A program made the position numbers and the translations under genes. The notes under the pieces were generated by a model. It did not search any database. It was not told where the DNA came from and saw nothing but the letters and a program-made list of their open reading frames with translations. Shown here piece after piece: positions 49,300-59,775 of a DNA stretch of 64,000 nucleotides. The stretch comes from Congeria kusceri (Eukaryota > Mollusca > Bivalvia > Myida > Dreissenidae). The stretch spans positions 439,001 through 503,000 of the forward strand of contig JAPFQT010000150.1 in NCBI GenBank assembly GCA_027627225.1, given 5' to 3'. Each line of letters begins with the position of its first letter. The stretch's first letter is position 1.

Positions 49300-49640
49300 C
49301 CGAGATTTTTTTAACCTTGAAGTGGTGACCTTGATTTTGAGCCAGCGTGACTGACTCGTGCCTTGTGCACATCGTCCCAATGACCTAAACATTGTGGCCA
49401 TGTTTGATGAAAATCCTTCAATGGGAAAAGGAGATATGGACCATGCACGATAAAAGGCTCAAACTTTTGACCTTAAAGTATGACCTTGGCCTTGAGCCGG
49501 CGTCACTGACTCGTGCCTTCTGCACATCGTCTCAATGACCTAAAAATTTTGCAAAGTGTCATGAAAATCCTTCAAAGGGTATAGGAGATATGGAGCGGAC
49601 ACGAAAATGGTGGCTCAAACCATTGACCATTTACCCCGTC
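49300..49640. repeat. 163-bp tandem duplication in intron 3
   Basis: Two copies of a segment with 'gtgaccttgattttgagcc', 'gactgactcgtgcctt', 'tgcacatcgtc-caatgacct' and 'gaaaatccttcaa'. They start at about 49315 and 49477. It is the same style of repeat as at 45050. Confidence 0.75.
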
Positions 49641-49854
49641 CACGAACTTTACGGATGACCCTCGTACATTGTTGTATAAATTAATATTTAAAAAGTATCT
49701 TTTTGACAACATTGGTATTAGTTAACATAATGAACACCTACTGAATTTCGGCTTTTAGGTTCATCAGAAAAAATCGCTTGATTCAATAATGAGGAAATTT
49801 TTGTATACCATTAATATTTTTTCCCCAAAGTGATTGACACCTAAAGCCACTTAC

Positions 49855-49987
49855 TGAAGAGCCTTCCAATTGTTATATAGTCCTCTAGCATATGTTCACG
49901 GAGTCCATTATCAAAGTACTTTTCCTTTATTGCTCCGAGTACAAGCTGGAAAAATTCTTTTCTCGGACCGCCAAGGTCATGGGCCAT
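49855..49987 (-). CDS. SAM-HECT ligase gene, exon 3: start of HECT N-lobe
   Basis: Acceptor CCTCTTTCAG (AG at 49988-49989) and donor CTTCA/GTAAGTGG (GT at 49853-49854). 44 codons plus one base. It encodes MAHDLGGPRKEFFQLVLGAI and EKYFDNGLREHMLEDY. GGPRKEFF is the conserved HECT N-lobe motif. The Met is internal and not the gene's start. Confidence 0.85.
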
Positions 49988-50484
49988 CTGAAAGAGGGTA
50001 ATACTTATAAGTTTGTATTAAATAAATTGAATCTTTTTTTTTCCTACCATGGGCATATTTTCGTCAATTTTTTGGGCCGAATTTTGCCCCCCCCCCACCC
50101 CCTATGAAAGAAGAAAAAAGAAATTTGAATTCTGCATAACATTACAAAATTGTGTCTACAAGTATTTTATGCTGTTAAACATTACCTGGGGTTATTTTCA
50201 ATTTTTAATAAGAATATCTAATTAAAGTGATTAGATATTCATTATTTTAAATAAATTAAAAAAATATTCCTAAATTCCCCCCGGTAAGGTATTTTGCGTA
50301 AACGTTCCCCTGGAAGGGCCCAGGCCTGATATCCGCAGGAGTGAGAATATGCCCTGCTGCAACATTTTACATCCAATTTCTTTACCAAATTAACAATGGC
50401 TGATAAGATGTTGATTTTTTACGAAATCAAACATTTAAGCCAAATCTGTAATTGAGTAGCTATAATAAATCATCTTCAAATTAC

Positions 50485-51544
50485 CTCATCGTAAAACTGT
50501 ACCTCCAATACCAGTCTTGGGTTTTGAATAGCCTTGATTTCATCAAAGGAAGTTTCAAGGATGTTTAGCCTATCAACATTTATGAAATTGGTTTCCCCTG
50601 CATCCATGGTGTTTTCATTAGAGTCAATGTCAAGCTGTCTTCCAGTCACTATAACTGATTGCAGATATCTTAGCATTTCAACAGGATCTTCTATTTTATG
50701 ACTAACCATGTGTTCTATGGCCTTCTCAACCACAGTATGTACATTATCTGAATGTGGATCAAAAGCTGAATTGTTGCTGTCATTTGACTGTTCTACAGCA
50801 GTATCAACATAAGCAGATTGCGCATCAGATTCCATATTCAAAAGAAGTTGACTGTTGTGGTCATTAGCTTCGATCACTTGATTGACATGTTCACTTGAGA
50901 CAAAGACAAAACTGTCAGTTTCAAGGGTTATTGCAGTTGCTGCTTGGTCGGTTTCCAAATTTGTCTCGATCTGGATCTGCGACTCTTGACATTCCTCTTG
51001 GTAGTGAGATCTCAGATTTTGAACTTCAATCTTTTGACCACATTGTCTACATTTTTCTTTTAGGTCAGCATCAGACGTCTCTATTACAACCGGTTCGGTA
51101 GATAAATTTTGTTGGATTGGTCGAACATAAATTTTTGCCTGAGTACCGAGGAATTTTTTCAACTCTTTAATGGTCCATGGGCAGTCAATAACTTTCAAAC
51201 TCCGGCTATTTGCTTGACATCGAAGCAATTCAAATCCTCCGCAATTTTTCAGCTGGGGAAATCCTATGTATTCGTTGCTATCATTCTTTTCTTCCAAACA
51301 TATCTTTTCCATGATGTTGTCTTGACAACTGAACTGTATTTTGTTAGTACCCAGTCCTGCCTTCATCAGCCTTTCTTTAATATCAGCTGTTGGGACTTTA
51401 TTACTGTTTTTGGTACTTAAACACACTATTGTCACAGTCCATGGTCGATGAGGCTCTTTTGAGATTGGTCTTTGTCTTGAATTTCTCCCAGTACGAGAGA
51501 ATAGCAAATGTCGCTCCCGTCCAGCTCCAAAGTCTCCCACACGA
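50485..51544 (-). CDS. SAM-HECT ligase gene, exon 2: linker and C2HC motif
   Basis: Acceptor TTTATTTCCAG (AG at 51545-51546), donor GATGAG/GTAATT (GT at 50483-50484). One base plus 353 codons. It begins SRVGDFGAGRERHLLF, continues with FSRTGRNSRQRP, GGFELLRCQ and AKIYVRPIQQNLSTEP, then a zinc-binding-like C-x2-C-x11-H-x4-C (C252, C255, H267, C272 in joined numbering). After an acidic, low-complexity stretch the HECT start follows: FINVDRLNILETSFDEI and LVLEVQFYDE. The layout matches proteins annotated as 'G2/M phase-specific E3 ubiquitin-protein ligase-like' in fish and invertebrates. The frame is clean over 1.06 kb. Confidence 0.87.
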
Positions 51545-51719
51545 CTGGAAATAAATAAACAGTTGCAAACTATGAAACAAGTTACATTATTTAAAGTATC
51601 ATAGAAAAGTTGCAAACTACTGCCATAACTGAATACACAGGTGGTAATAACATGCTCATGGTTATATAAAAATACTTTTATATATACGTTTGGTCGTCTA
51701 TGTCAAAGATGCTTTAAAA

Positions 51720-52140
51720 GACAGCAATGAGTTGCTCATCTGAGTATAAATCAAACTAAAGCCCCACTTGCAGCCTTATTATTTACCTCGAGCATTAACA
51801 AGATTTTTCTTTTATTTGACCTGTTGACCGAGTTTATGTCCCAAAAAGACCCACTTTGAACTCAGTCATCTTAGCATGTCCTGAACAATTTTCATAACGA
51901 TTCGGGCAAATAATACAGCCTCTAGAGTGTTCACAGAGCTTTTTCATTTTATTTGATACAGTGATCTAGTTTTTGACCCACGATGACCCAGTTTCCACAC
52001 CGTATAAGATATCCAACAGATAATTGTTATGAGCAAGTTACATGATGATGATTGCACAAAAAAGTTGCTTCAAGAGTGAAAACAAGCTTTTTCTTAAAGT
52101 TGACCTGGTGATCAATTAAACACCTTACCAGTATATAAGG
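51720..52140. repeat. Interspersed repeat in intron 1
   Basis: Shares 'aaactaaagc-ccact-gcagc' and the gacccactttgaac-like segment with the repeat at 47190-47640, in the same orientation, then adds a duplicated 'tttttatttgac' portion. Confidence 0.55.
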
Positions 52141-52584
52141 TAATGCAGGAACTACATCTTCACTGCATTCCTTATTTAAAATGAATAGTGTGTTTTTATC
52201 TTTAGCTTTATTTTAATTGATTAATTGTTAATTCTAAGTTTAAAATGTACAACATTACTGTTTTAATGCACTTAGTTGAATTACTTTGAATGTATATCAT
52301 TTTAATAATTATGTTGATTAAACTAAGTTATGAAATGAAAATTTTTTTATTTCAAATAAATGTAAAACAATATTCATTTCAAAAATGAGTGGCTCTAAAT
52401 AAGACTAAATGTTGTTCAAGTATTATTTGTTGTTGTGTATTAATGAATTTGAATGTTTGATTTATGTATGTGTGATTTTATGACTACACTCCTTACTTGC
52501 AATAAATGGTGTTTATTCATTTTGGCTTGCAGTACGGCTTCCTCCTCCTAAAGAACCCCTCACAAGACAATGTAGTCGTTAAAG

Positions 52585-52737
52585 AGAAATTACTACAAAA
52601 TCTTCCATCACATTAAATTCAAGAAATTGCTACAAAATCTTCCATCACATTAAATTCAAGAAATTACTACAAAATCTTCCATCACATTAAATTCAAGAAA
52701 TTACTACAAAATCTTCAATCACATTAAATTCAAGCAA
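52585..52737. repeat. 37-bp tandem repeat, four copies
   Basis: Unit 'aagaaattactacaaaatct' plus 'tccatcacattaaattc'; copies nearly identical, so recent. Confidence 0.93.
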
Positions 52738-52839
52738 AATAGACATTGGGACAAAATTCAGAGACAACAATCACACTGTGCCCACAATAATAACAACTAC
52801 AACAACAACAATCTCTGTCAAAATATAAATATAATTTTT

Positions 52840-53665
52840 TAAGTAATGGTGGCCTTGACCCCCACCCGTCAGATGCAATTCCAAGTGAGGTCTAAATATA
52901 AGGTACCCATGTGTGAAGTTTTATCACAAAAGCTGAATCAGCTCTCGGGACATTGAATGGAAAACTTGCCATATCTAGAAATGGTGACCTTGACCTGGAC
53001 CCAACCCATCCTAAAGGCAATCCCAAGCTAGGTCTCCATATAAGGTATTTATAAATTAAGTTTCATTGCAATACTTCAATTAGTTTGCAAGATATTGCTT
53101 GGGAAACAGTTTTTCTATGTTTGGTAAGGGAGACATTGACGCCACCTATCCCAGATGCAATCCCTAAGAAATGTCTTGATATAAGGTACATGTGTGTGAA
53201 GTTTCATGGCAGTAACTTAACGTGTTCTCGAGTTATTGAGCGAAAACTGTTTTGCTATTTATAGTAATGTTGACCTTGATTCCATCTACACCAGTTGCAA
53301 TTCAAAGCAAGGTCTCATTTCAGGAATATATAATTATGAAGTTTCATCACAAATAAAGCTTAAGTTTTTTCCAAGTTATTGAGTGGCAACCGTTTTGCTA
53401 TTAAAAGTAATGTTCACCTTGACCCCACCTACCCTAGATGCAATCAAAAGCGAGGTCTCTCTTAAAGTATCCATTATGAAGTTTTATCACAATAAGTCAA
53501 ATCATTCTCAAATTATTGAGTGAAAACCATTTTGCTATTTTCAGTTATGGTGACCTTGACCCTGCCTACCCCAAATACAATCACAAGTGAGGTATTGATA
53601 TAAAAAATGAATCTAAGCATGAAGTTTCATTAAGATAACGAAATGGGTTCTCAAGTTATTATCAA
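52840..53665. repeat. ~140-bp tandem repeat, about 6 copies
   Basis: Each copy has 'gaccttgacccc-cctaccc', 'agatgcaat', 'gaggtct', 'tgaagtttcatcac' and 'ttattgagtg-aaac'. The copies have diverged. The unit belongs to the tgaccttgacc-rich family common in these introns. Confidence 0.82.
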
Positions 53666-54244
53666 CACCAAAATAAACAATTTTGAAAAATTTAAGCAAT
53701 TGTTTTTATACATTTTTGTCGTAATGACAAAAAATAGAAAAAATGAGGTTTCGTTTTGTTCTTGTTTTCTTCATTTTAGGCACAAAATTTCATACTTATT
53801 CAGTTGCAGCTGCAGAAGTTTGAATGATATTTAATGGAACACATTAAGCAATTTAGCACATTGTTTTAAACAGAAAACAAAGTAGCAGAATCACAATAAA
53901 ACTTTACTACAGACAGCTTAAGTTTCATCTTCAATAACAGTGACCCAGATGTATGTTTTTTAAAGGTTAAACATTATGTTCTAAATTTAAATAAAACATA
54001 ATTACACATAATAATAATACAACATGAGTACTTGCAAGTGTTAACATACCTAAACAGTAGATGTCCTTATTTCAATTAACCACATGCATACCAAGTAGAT
54101 GATAATTGTTGAAAATCAGCAGTGCCACATTAATGTTAATTAGCACAAGTTACTGTTAGCTTGTTTTAGCCATATTTATTTTATTCACTTGATATGAGTT
54201 GTAAGAGATTAGTAGTTTGATTCAAGAAGTAGAGACCAGGGCCC

Positions 54245-54478
54245 TGTTTTACTAAGCTACTTACGCAATTCTTAGACTTGCGCGCACAATTTAAATTCGT
54301 TATAGGATCTTCACTGTATTACTATTAGCTTACCGGTAAAAGAACTCATGTTTCTATTATAACATGACATTTTAAATTTCAAGAAATGATTAATTTACCT
54401 CAATCTGTTATTACAAAATTCCAAGAATTTAAAATATATACGTACAAATAAGAATTGCGTAAGTAGCTTAGTAAAACA
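54245..54478. mobile_element. MITE with ~30-bp inverted ends
   Basis: 'tgttttactaagctacttac' followed by gcaattctta at the left is mirrored by 'taagaattgc' and 'gtaagtagcttagtaaaaca' at the right. The 234-bp element has no frame. It lies in intron 1 of the ligase gene. Confidence 0.82.
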
Positions 54479-54969
54479 TTCTGCATTATTCTTTATAAAA
54501 CGTATTATTGTAATCTCCTGTAGAAATATTTTCAACTTGTTAATATTTGCTTCTCATATGAAACCTTATACAAAAGTACCTTTGCATAACTAGCTTGCAC
54601 ACACTTTCAGTGTTGCTAGCAGGCCTGTTATCAGCAGTTCTATTTAACACATTTGTCTCGCTCGAAACTCTCCTATTTGATTCCTATATTTCAGAAATAA
54701 ATATCTTGTCTTTCCTAAAAACCAATTTGTCTCCATAGGAAATTGATCTGCTATACAAATGGAGTGACCCTGTGTCTTTTTTTCTAATAAAGCCAGATTA
54801 AAAACATGTGGTTTAAATTACTGCATGGATGGTAATTTTACTTCTTATTAATAAATCTGCTGTAAAACAAATGGGGTGGAATAGATTTTAGCTAGTAGAA
54901 TTGTGTGATAAATAATATGTTTGGCTGTATTTGCTTTAATTGAAAATTGTGAACTCATCAATAATAAAC

Positions 54970-55145
54970 TGATTAGTAACGCCAAAAAAAAATTATTAAT
55001 AATAATTATTATTATTAATTAAAATAATAGCATTAGAAGTAAAATTAATAATAATTAATTTATGTTGCATCATCATCATCATCATCATCATCTTCTTCTT
55101 CTTTTATCAGCATCATTATCACTACAACCACCACCACCACCACTG
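54970..55145. repeat. AT-rich and CAT/CTT/CAC microsatellites
   Basis: (AAT/ATT)n at 54985-55055, (CAT)n at 55067-55091, (CTT)n to 55105, then (ACC)n near 55125-55145. The MLHHHHHHHHLLLL frame is an artefact. Confidence 0.9.
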
Positions 55146-55817
55146 CCGATTTTCAATGATTTTCATCAACAATTTAAGGAGAAAGGAGATTATGACACAG
55201 ACATACAGGCACAGACAATTTTCCACACAGTCATCTTATGCAATAAAATGACTTACCATCACCAATATTTTTTACATTAGTAAAATCTCATAAAAATGGG
55301 TTGATTTAGCTTTATTTATTGTATTATTGCTGTAGCACTACAAACCTCTAAAAAATGTCTTGCTAACAAAAGGTAAGACTGTGTTAAATAGAATGAATAG
55401 CTTTATGTCATTAGCGAAAGCATTATGTGTCCAAATGTTTGAACAACATAAAAGGCGTCAAAATAGGACAGCGTCAATTTAGGTCACTTGAGGATATGTT
55501 AATCCCTCAGTCCCCACCTGCAAATATTAATATTTTAAAGTAGGGTTTAAAAATAGTCAGTCAGTAAAAAATTAACCCATGGAATTTGTTCAAATTTTAC
55601 ATAGTTTGCTGAACCAGAAGGGTGCATCAATAAATACTATACACTTACTGACCATGATCATAGGAACATATTTCTTACGCGTGTCCGCAGTATGGCGAAT
55701 ATTGAACATTGCAAAATCGTTGTTTTACCCTAGTATTGGGCGGTTGGTGGACTGAGTGAAACATGGAATTACGTGAATCAAGGCATTAACACTGAGTTGT
55801 TAAGTTTTTTTCCTAAC

Positions 55818-56077
55818 CTGATGACAGTGGAGCCTTGGTCATTGCCAATGACACTGGTTTCGCTGGGACTTGGAGTGACGTCACGTTGTTGGATTTCCCG
55901 TACCTTCTCCCTCAGCCTTACCCTGTCACCGATTGTTGTCACGCCAAGTCGGCATAGTTCATTGTCTGACAGAGTCAGCAAATTTAAAAACTCTATTCGT
56001 TGGCTAACGAAGTTGTTTAACAGGCCATGTAGCCCTATTTCTTGCAAAACACTTTCGATTGTTTGGCGGCCCGCCAT
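55818..56077 (-). CDS. SAM-HECT ligase gene, exon 1: start and SAM domain
   Basis: ATG at 56075-56077, donor CATCAG/GTTAGG (GT at 55816-55817). 86 codons plus two bases; AG + T makes Ser at the junction to exon 2. It begins MAGRQTIESVLQEIGLHGLL and continues with a SAM fold to about residue 65 (FLNLLTLSDNELCRLGV, DRVRLREKVREIQQ). SAM domains mediate protein-protein or RNA contacts, and here could pair with the SAM-like domain of the integrase. Intron 1 is about 4.3 kb. The joined protein is 674 residues. The start lies about 70 bp inside the right subterminal array, which probably supplies the promoter. Confidence 0.86.
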
Positions 56078-56144
56078 AACGATTTTTCAAATGGCAAGAT
56101 AGCAACTAAGGGAGTTGACTGCGTGTATTCTAAAAATAGCCGGT

Positions 56145-56940
56145 TCGCCCATCGTATAATGAAAAATGCACATCATAATATGGTGTTTTGACACCATGGT
56201 AAAAAATAGCATTTTATCAACGCAAATTACCATCGTGTATTGACGATTAAGCATCATATACTGTCAAACTATCAACATATAGTGGACAATTAGCATCATG
56301 TAATGATAAACATGCAACATATAATGTAAAACTAGCATCATATAGTGGAAAATGAGCATCATGTTATGATAAATAAGCATCATTTAATGTCAACCTAGCA
56401 TCTTATTATGGAAAATGAACATCACTTTATGGTTATAAGCAGCGCATAATGTCAAACTAGCATCATATAATAGAAAATGAGCATCACGTAGTATTAAACA
56501 AGCAGCGTATAATGTTAAACTAGCATCATACAATGTAAAACTAAAATCATATAATTGAAAAAGACATATTGTGATGATAAATAAGCAGCGACTAATGTCA
56601 AACTAGCATCATATTATGGACATTGAACAGTATGTTATGATAAATAAGCAGTCCATAATGTCAAACTACCATCATATAATGGAAAATGAGCATCATATAA
56701 CGGACAATGAGCATCATATAATGGACAATAAGCATCATATAATGGATAATGAGCATCATATAATAGAAAATTATCATCATGTTATTATAAATAAGCAGCG
56801 TATAATGTCAAAGTAACATCATATTATGGAAAATGAGCATCATGTTTTAATAAATAGCAGCGTATAATGTCAAATTAACATCGTCTAATGGAAAATAAAC
56901 ACCATATAATGAAAAATAAAGCAGCGTATAAAAGTTTTTC
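56145..56940 (-). repeat. Right subterminal minisatellite of the transposon
   Basis: Reverse-complement of the family at 40900-41620: 'catcatataatggaaaatga', 'gcatcatgttatgataaata' and 'agcagcgtataatgtcaaac'. About 800 bp, slightly longer than the left array. Confidence 0.88.
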
Positions 56941-56969
56941 TCATGTTAAGGCAGTTATGGCGTTCCATA
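56941..56969 (-). repeat. Right terminal inverted repeat
   Basis: Reverse-complement begins TATGGAACGCCATAACTGCC; 28 of 29 matches to the left end. Confidence 0.88.
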
Positions 56970-56975
56970 AGTCCC
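56970..56975. other. Target-site duplication, right copy (AGTCCC)
   Basis: Identical to 40842-40847; begins directly after the right terminal repeat. Confidence 0.88.
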
Positions 56976-57239
56976 TCTTTAAGCCATGCATTTATATAAA
57001 ACCTCCTTTATGTGCTGATACTACCAATTCAGAAAGCAATTCATTCATTTTACGACTACAATATGCTGCGGCCATAAAGGTAACCGGTCACAAGTACACA
57101 CTTTTCGTTGATTCAATCGTCAGGGGAGACCACTTAGACGAGTTTGAAATTTGAAAACCATCACTGCCGCGGCTTATGAGTGTGTATGGTACCGGACGAC
57201 ACACCGAACGTTAACAATGTGTTGCTGAACAATGGAGCG

Positions 57240-58690
57240 GAAGCTTTAGTAAGGTACAGAGTGATCTCCACTGCTGAACAGTTGAGCGAAGCTATTGTAA
57301 GCTATACAGTGATCTCCACGGCTGAACAATGAAGCGAAGGTAAAGTAAGCTATAGAGCGATCTCCGCTGCCGAACAATGGGGCGAAGCTTTTGTAAGCAA
57401 TAGATTGATGTCCACTGCTGAACAATGGAGCGAAGCTATTGTAAGCTTTAGAGTAATCACTACTGCTGAACAATGGAGAGAAGCTTTAGTAAGCTATATA
57501 TTGATTTCCACTGCTAAACAATGGAGCGAAGCTATAGTAAGCTATAGAGCGATCTCCACTGCTGAACAATGGAGCGAGTTATAGTAAGCTATATAGTGAC
57601 CTTTGCCGCTGAAAAATGGAGCGAAGCTATAGTAAGCTAAAGAGTTTTTTTTCTCATTTATTATTACATCATATACAACCAATATTCTAGCACTTAATTA
57701 ATATTCAAACAAAAAGTATGCTGAAGAGTAATATCCGATGCTTAACAATGGACAAAGGCTATATTAAGCTATAGAGTGATCACCACTGCTGAACAATGGA
57801 CAACATATATTGTAAGCTATAGAATAATGTCTACTGCTGAACAATAGAGCGAAACTAGAGTAAGGTATAGAGTTTTATCCACTGCTGAGCAATAGAGCGA
57901 AGCTATAGTAAGCTTTAGAGCGATATCGCCTGTTAGAATGGATCTAAACTGCAGTAAGTTAAAGAGTGAGCTCCACTGCTGAACAATAGAGCGAAGCTAT
58001 TGAAGCTATACAATGAACTCCACTACTGAACAATGGAGCGAAGCTACAGTAAGCTATAGAGTGAACTCCGATGCTGAAAAATGGAACGAAATTATAGAAA
58101 GCTATAAAGTGATCTCCAATGCTGAACAATGGAGCCAAGCTATAGTAGACTATAGAGTGTTCTCCAATGCTTAACAATGGCACGGAGCTATATGAAGCTA
58201 TAGAATGATCTCCGCTGCTGAACAATGAAGTTATGCTATACTATGCTATAGAGAAATCTCTATTGCTGAACGATGGAGCGAAGCTACAGTAAGCTATAGA
58301 GTGATCTCCACTGATGAACGATGGAGCGAAGCTATTGTAATCTATTGAGTGATCTCCAATGCTGAACAATGGAGCTAAGGTATAGTAAGCTATAGAGTGA
58401 TCTCTAATGCTGAACTATTGAAAGGAGCTATATTGAGTTATAGAATGATCTCCGCTGCTGAACAATGAAGTAAAGCTATATTAAGCTATAGAGTAATTTG
58501 TACTGCTGAACGATGGAGCGAAGCTATAGTAAGCTATAGAGTGATCTCCAGTGCTGGACAATGGAGCGAAGCTATTGTAAGCTATAGAGTGATCTTCACT
58601 GCTGAACAATGAGGCGAAACTATAGTAAGCTATAGAGTGATCTCGACAGCTGGACAATGGAGCGAAGCTATAGCAAGTTATCGAGTGAAA
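57240..58690. repeat. 48-bp minisatellite, about 29 copies
   Basis: Unit 'gctatagagtgatctccact' plus 'gctgaacaatggagcgaagc' plus 'tatagtaa' (48 bp). A non-repeat insertion of about 100 bp sits near 57640-57725. As 48 is divisible by three, the - strand reads as a 16-residue repeat (YYSFAPLFSSGDHSIA), giving several false frames. Confidence 0.93.
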
Positions 58691-58729
58691 CTTCTGTGAG
58701 GAATTTGGAACGTGAAAAGCGTCACTTAC

Positions 58730-58809
58730 AAGTTGTTGTGTCGCACTGGGGGAGTTCGTATTGTACCAGGTCCCGTCCCATTGCGTACTGCAGAGTACAC
58801 CGGGCAGTC
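58730..58809 (-). CDS. Putative 80-bp exon with Cys/Trp motif
   Basis: - strand acceptor TTTCTTGACCCCAG (AG at 58810-58811) and strong donor CTT/GTAAGTGAC (GT at 58728-58729). One frame encodes LPGVLCSTQWDGTWYNTNSP. The C-x-x-x-W-x-G-x-WY pattern resembles the short 'C..P..l.G.WY' modules found in large secreted metazoan proteins (DUF7042-7044 type, from memory). It is isolated: no partner exon is identified, and its 5' side is open to sequence above 58811. Confidence 0.45.
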
Positions 58810-58810
58810 C

Positions 58811-59033
58811 TGGGGTCAAGAAATAATATGTAATAGAACAGGGTCCGTATTTATGAAGCTCCTAAGGAAAGTCTTAACATAAGATGCACACCAATAAATA
58901 TTCACATGAAATATTCTACGTTAGTCTCTATGTTTATATGATTTATATAAACAAAACCATGAAATAAAAAAGACGATATGTATATATAATTATCAACACT
59001 ATAGTAAACATATATGGGAAAGACATATATACT
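58811..59033. other. Possible MITE end
   Basis: 'agggtccgtatttatgaagc' near 58843 resembles 'agtggccgtattcataaaca' near 59320. These may be ends of one old element. No gene seen. Confidence 0.4.
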
Positions 59034-59121
59034 AATCAAAATTTGAATCATCGCCTATTTTATAGCATTATATATATATATATATAATGCTATAAAATTG
59101 GCGATGATTCAAATTTTGATT
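59034..59121. mobile_element. AT-rich near-perfect palindrome (88 bp)
   Basis: 'aatcaaaatttgaatcatcg' is mirrored by 'cgatgattcaaattttgatt', with 'tatagcattatatatatata' at the centre. Arms are about 40 bp with one mismatch (cctatttt / aaaattgg). It sits among TA repeats, so TA-target MITE origin is likely. Confidence 0.85.
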
Positions 59122-59625
59122 AATATATATATATATTTAAACATCTGTGCGTCCTGATTGTCATTATTATGTGTATTACTTATTATATCTTAACTTAAAT
59201 CATATACTCCAAACATTGTCTTAATACTTTTGAACTTCGTTTTCCCCTAGCAAAGTCAGACAATGTTTGCAAAGGTGACCCATATCAAAATTTGCCTCGT
59301 ATAGTTGACAAATGAACAGTGGCCGTATTCATAAACATCCCAAAGACAACCTATATTAAGATGCACTTACGTGCAACATTTCCAGCTTTAATGTTCTCTG
59401 TGAATTTCATTATTCGTTCACCACAAGGTAAATTAACAGCAGTCGTTTATCATTGACTACAATAGTTTCAGTTAATGTAACACGAATTTCAAACGAAATA
59501 TGTTGCTTTAAGAAATTAACTGTCAAGAGTGTTTAAGAAATAATCCAGAAAATGTATTAGTACGATTTGAACGTTATTTTAACAATAAATAAATAAACTC
59601 AGAAGTAATATATAGCAAATATATA

Positions 59626-59775
59626 GGATCTGACACGAGTTGTCATTTCATACCATATTTTATTAAACGAGTTCAGGAATTTTGTTAGTAAGCGAGCCTT
59701 TGGCGAGCGTACTAACGAATGCCCTGGACGAATTTAATAAAATATGGTGTTAAATGACAACGAGTGTCCGATCTT
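59626..59775. mobile_element. Palindromic MITE (~150 bp)
   Basis: 'ggatctgacacgagttgtca' and 'tgacaacgagtgtccgatct' are inverted ends. 'accatattttatta' and 'taataaaatatggt' extend the arms, and a loop contains 'agcgagcctttggcgagcg'. Confidence 0.82.

Larger units (their letters stand above)
40848..56969. mobile_element. 16.1-kb DNA transposon with integrase and SAM-HECT ligase
   Basis: Both ends start TATGGAACGCCAT-ACTGCC and agree at 28 of 29 positions (40848-40876; 56941-56969 inverted). Both are flanked by the exact 6-bp duplication AGTCCC. Just inside, AT-rich minisatellite arrays of one family lie in opposite orientation (40900-41620 and 56145-56940). Two convergent, uninterrupted genes lie inside: a DDE integrase-type transposase (41631-43079, +) and a spliced HECT-domain ubiquitin ligase (56077 to 46856, -). 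TA...TA ends, 6-bp duplications and an IS3-like integrase fit what I recall of the eukaryotic IS3EU group, but this is memory and the class needs checking. Exact duplications and open genes suggest recent movement. Introns and the 43-46-kb gap hold other repeats. Confidence 0.87.

Noticed and set aside
40848..56969. Maverick/Polinton-type element
   Set aside because: The size and integrase are suggestive, but no DNA polymerase B, packaging ATPase, protease or capsid frame is present. Mavericks carry much longer inverted ends; here there is a 29-bp end and arrays.
57246..58819. - strand frames with 16-residue repeats
   Set aside because: 48-bp satellite translation; only the splice-bounded 80-bp part at 58730-58809 was retained.
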